DNA from: Lachnospiraceae bacterium
Lineage (GTDB): Bacteria > Bacillota > Clostridia > Lachnospirales > Lachnospiraceae
Assembly (NCBI GenBank): GCA_028692395.1
Contig: JAQUXP010000008.1
Location: forward strand, 1 to 64,000
DNA length: 64,000 nt
Direction: 5' to 3'
Both the position numbers and the translations under genes were made by a program. Positions 63,168 to 64,000 of the stretch are shown here, piece after piece. The notes below the pieces were generated by a model. It was not told the DNA's origin. It did no database searches and saw only the letters and a list, made by a program, of their open reading frames with translations. Positions within the stretch are counted from its first letter, which is position 1. Every line of letters starts with the position of its first letter.

Positions 63168-64000
63168 ATGAAAAAAACGTATGTCATTGATACCAATGTA
63201 CTGATTCAGGCGCCCTATGCGCTCCACTGCTTTGAGGATAATGATCTTGTAATCCCGCTGGTGGTGGTGGAAGAACTGGATGGATTAAAGAAGGCAGACG
63301 GCGAAAAAGGTGCAAATGCACGAATGGCGGTTCGCATGCTGGAAGTTTATCGGGGAAAAGGGAATCTTTTGACAGGCGTTTCGCTGGAAGACGGCGGAAT
63401 TATCAGAATAGAGAAAAACTTTGTACATGAGGAGCTTCCACCGGATCTTCCGGAGGAAAAAGCGGATAATCGGATCCTCAAGGTTTGTCAGGGACTTTCT
63501 GTACAGCTGGGGGAAACCTCTCAGGTGGTGCTTGTGACCAAGGATCTGGTATTAAGACTGAAAGCACAGATAATCGGCATTCGGGCAGAGGACTTTATCA
63601 CAGAACAGATTTCAGAAAGTGATGCACAATACACAGGAAGATGTGAGGCATATATTCCGGAGGAGCTGGTAAAGGACTTCAAGAAAAAGGGAGTGGCTGT
63701 TTCGGATGTATATGTCAGCGATGAAGAAGGCAATCACACAGAGCTGGAAGCCGTGGAGAATGAATTTGTGATTCTGAAAGCAGATCAGTCTACCAAGAAG
63801 ACGCTGCTTGGCAGAGTCTCCGGTAAGAAGATCCTTCCTCTGGAATATAAGAAGAGCAAGCCGTATGGAGTATCCCCCCGGAATGTAGGACAGTATTTTA
63901 TGCAGGAGGCTTTGATGACAAGCGCCCAGGAGGCTCCTCTTGTGATTATTCAGGGTATGGCAGGCACTGCAAAGACCTTCTATTCCCTTGTGGTGGGTAT
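63168..64000 (+). CDS. PIN-PhoH family ATPase (3' end outside window)
   Basis: At least 277 residues, running off the end. The N-terminal PIN nuclease domain begins KKTYVIDTNVLIQAP with the acidic Asp8 and has DNRILKV and LVTKDLVLRLKA. A linker leads to the PhoH P-loop region, where the Walker A reads GMAGTAKT rather than GxxGxGKT. PIN-PhoH fusions (PhoH2) are tied to RNA unwinding and cleavage. No stop within the window; ATG 63168 follows AAAGGAATGG. Confidence 0.88.
   Translation, partial: MKKTYVIDTNVLIQAPYALHCFEDNDLVIPLVVVEELDGLKKADGEKGANARMAVRMLEVYRGKGNLLTGVSLEDGGIIRIEKNFVHEELPPDLPEEKADNRILKVCQGLSVQLGETSQVVLVTKDLVLRLKAQIIGIRAEDFITEQISESDAQYTGRCEAYIPEELVKDFKKKGVAVSDVYVSDEEGNHTELEAVENEFVILKADQSTKKTLLGRVSGKKILPLEYKKSKPYGVSPRNVGQYFMQEALMTSAQEAPLVIIQGMAGTAKTFYSLVVG

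Noticed and set aside
1-64000. tRNA, rRNA or riboswitch
   Set aside because: I found no cloverleaf T-arm (GGTTCGAATCC-like) sequence, rRNA segment or recognisable T-box or riboswitch core by eye; a covariance search would be needed to exclude small ones.

Overview
This window looks like chromosomal DNA from an anaerobic, Gram-positive, gut-type Clostridium relative, most likely family Lachnospiraceae. The evidence is the SCIFF ranthipeptide with its radical SAM maturase, HemZ, a GGGtGRT protein with an Fe-S scaffold, a flavodiiron oxygen reductase, a Gram-positive-style fused SecDF, and AGGAGG-type ribosome binding sites with TATAAT/TTGACA-type promoters. I see no rRNA, tRNA, CRISPR array, prophage or intact insertion sequence. 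Nearly all genes lie on the + strand; the exceptions are two pilin loci, a MATE exporter and a MerR regulator.

Region 1 (1-15.9 kb) is a type IV pilus locus. It holds a decayed pilin copy, a short pilin-like protein, prepilin peptidase, PilM-, PilN- and PilO-like proteins, and then a single open reading frame of about 3,400 residues. That giant protein begins with a prepilin signal and is built of GLUG-type repeats, so it looks like a giant pilus-linked adhesin. A second pilin gene converges on it. The assembly ATPase and the platform protein are not in the window.

Region 2 (15.9-24.5 kb) holds a winged-helix-like protein, RidA, a split ThrE exporter, a tandem PPK2-type polyphosphate kinase, FtsH, a Pro/Thr-repeat surface protein and a small membrane protein. 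Region 3 (24.6-39 kb) is a housekeeping stretch: SCIFF and its maturase, SecDF, RecJ, Apt, Rel, a metallo-beta-lactamase-fold hydrolase, HemZ, an HD-GYP-like protein, HisS and AspS. Region 4 (39-48.6 kb) has a MATE exporter divergent from an AraC regulator, an ABC ATPase and permease pair without a binding protein, a phospholipid block (PAP2 phosphatase, flippase-like protein, phosphatidylserine synthase and decarboxylase), QueH and ArgH. Region 5 (48.7-64 kb) has Asd, a formate/nitrite channel, topoisomerase III, a beta-helix acyltransferase-like protein, a two-gene ABC exporter, an NhaC antiporter, the IscU-like and GGGtGRT pair, a MerR regulator divergent from a flavodiiron protein, a membrane-fused spermidine-synthase-like protein, and the start of a PIN-PhoH ATPase that runs off the end.

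The least ordinary content is non-coding. One dispersed family has terminal inverted repeats and, in one copy, an exact 8-bp target duplication, which makes it MITE-like. A second family forms long, A/T-flanked, terminator-like hairpins at three sites, with a conserved asymmetric internal loop, compensatory stem changes and, in two copies, a conserved 20-nt tip. One of these is nested inside a roughly 53-bp near-perfect inverted repeat after asd.
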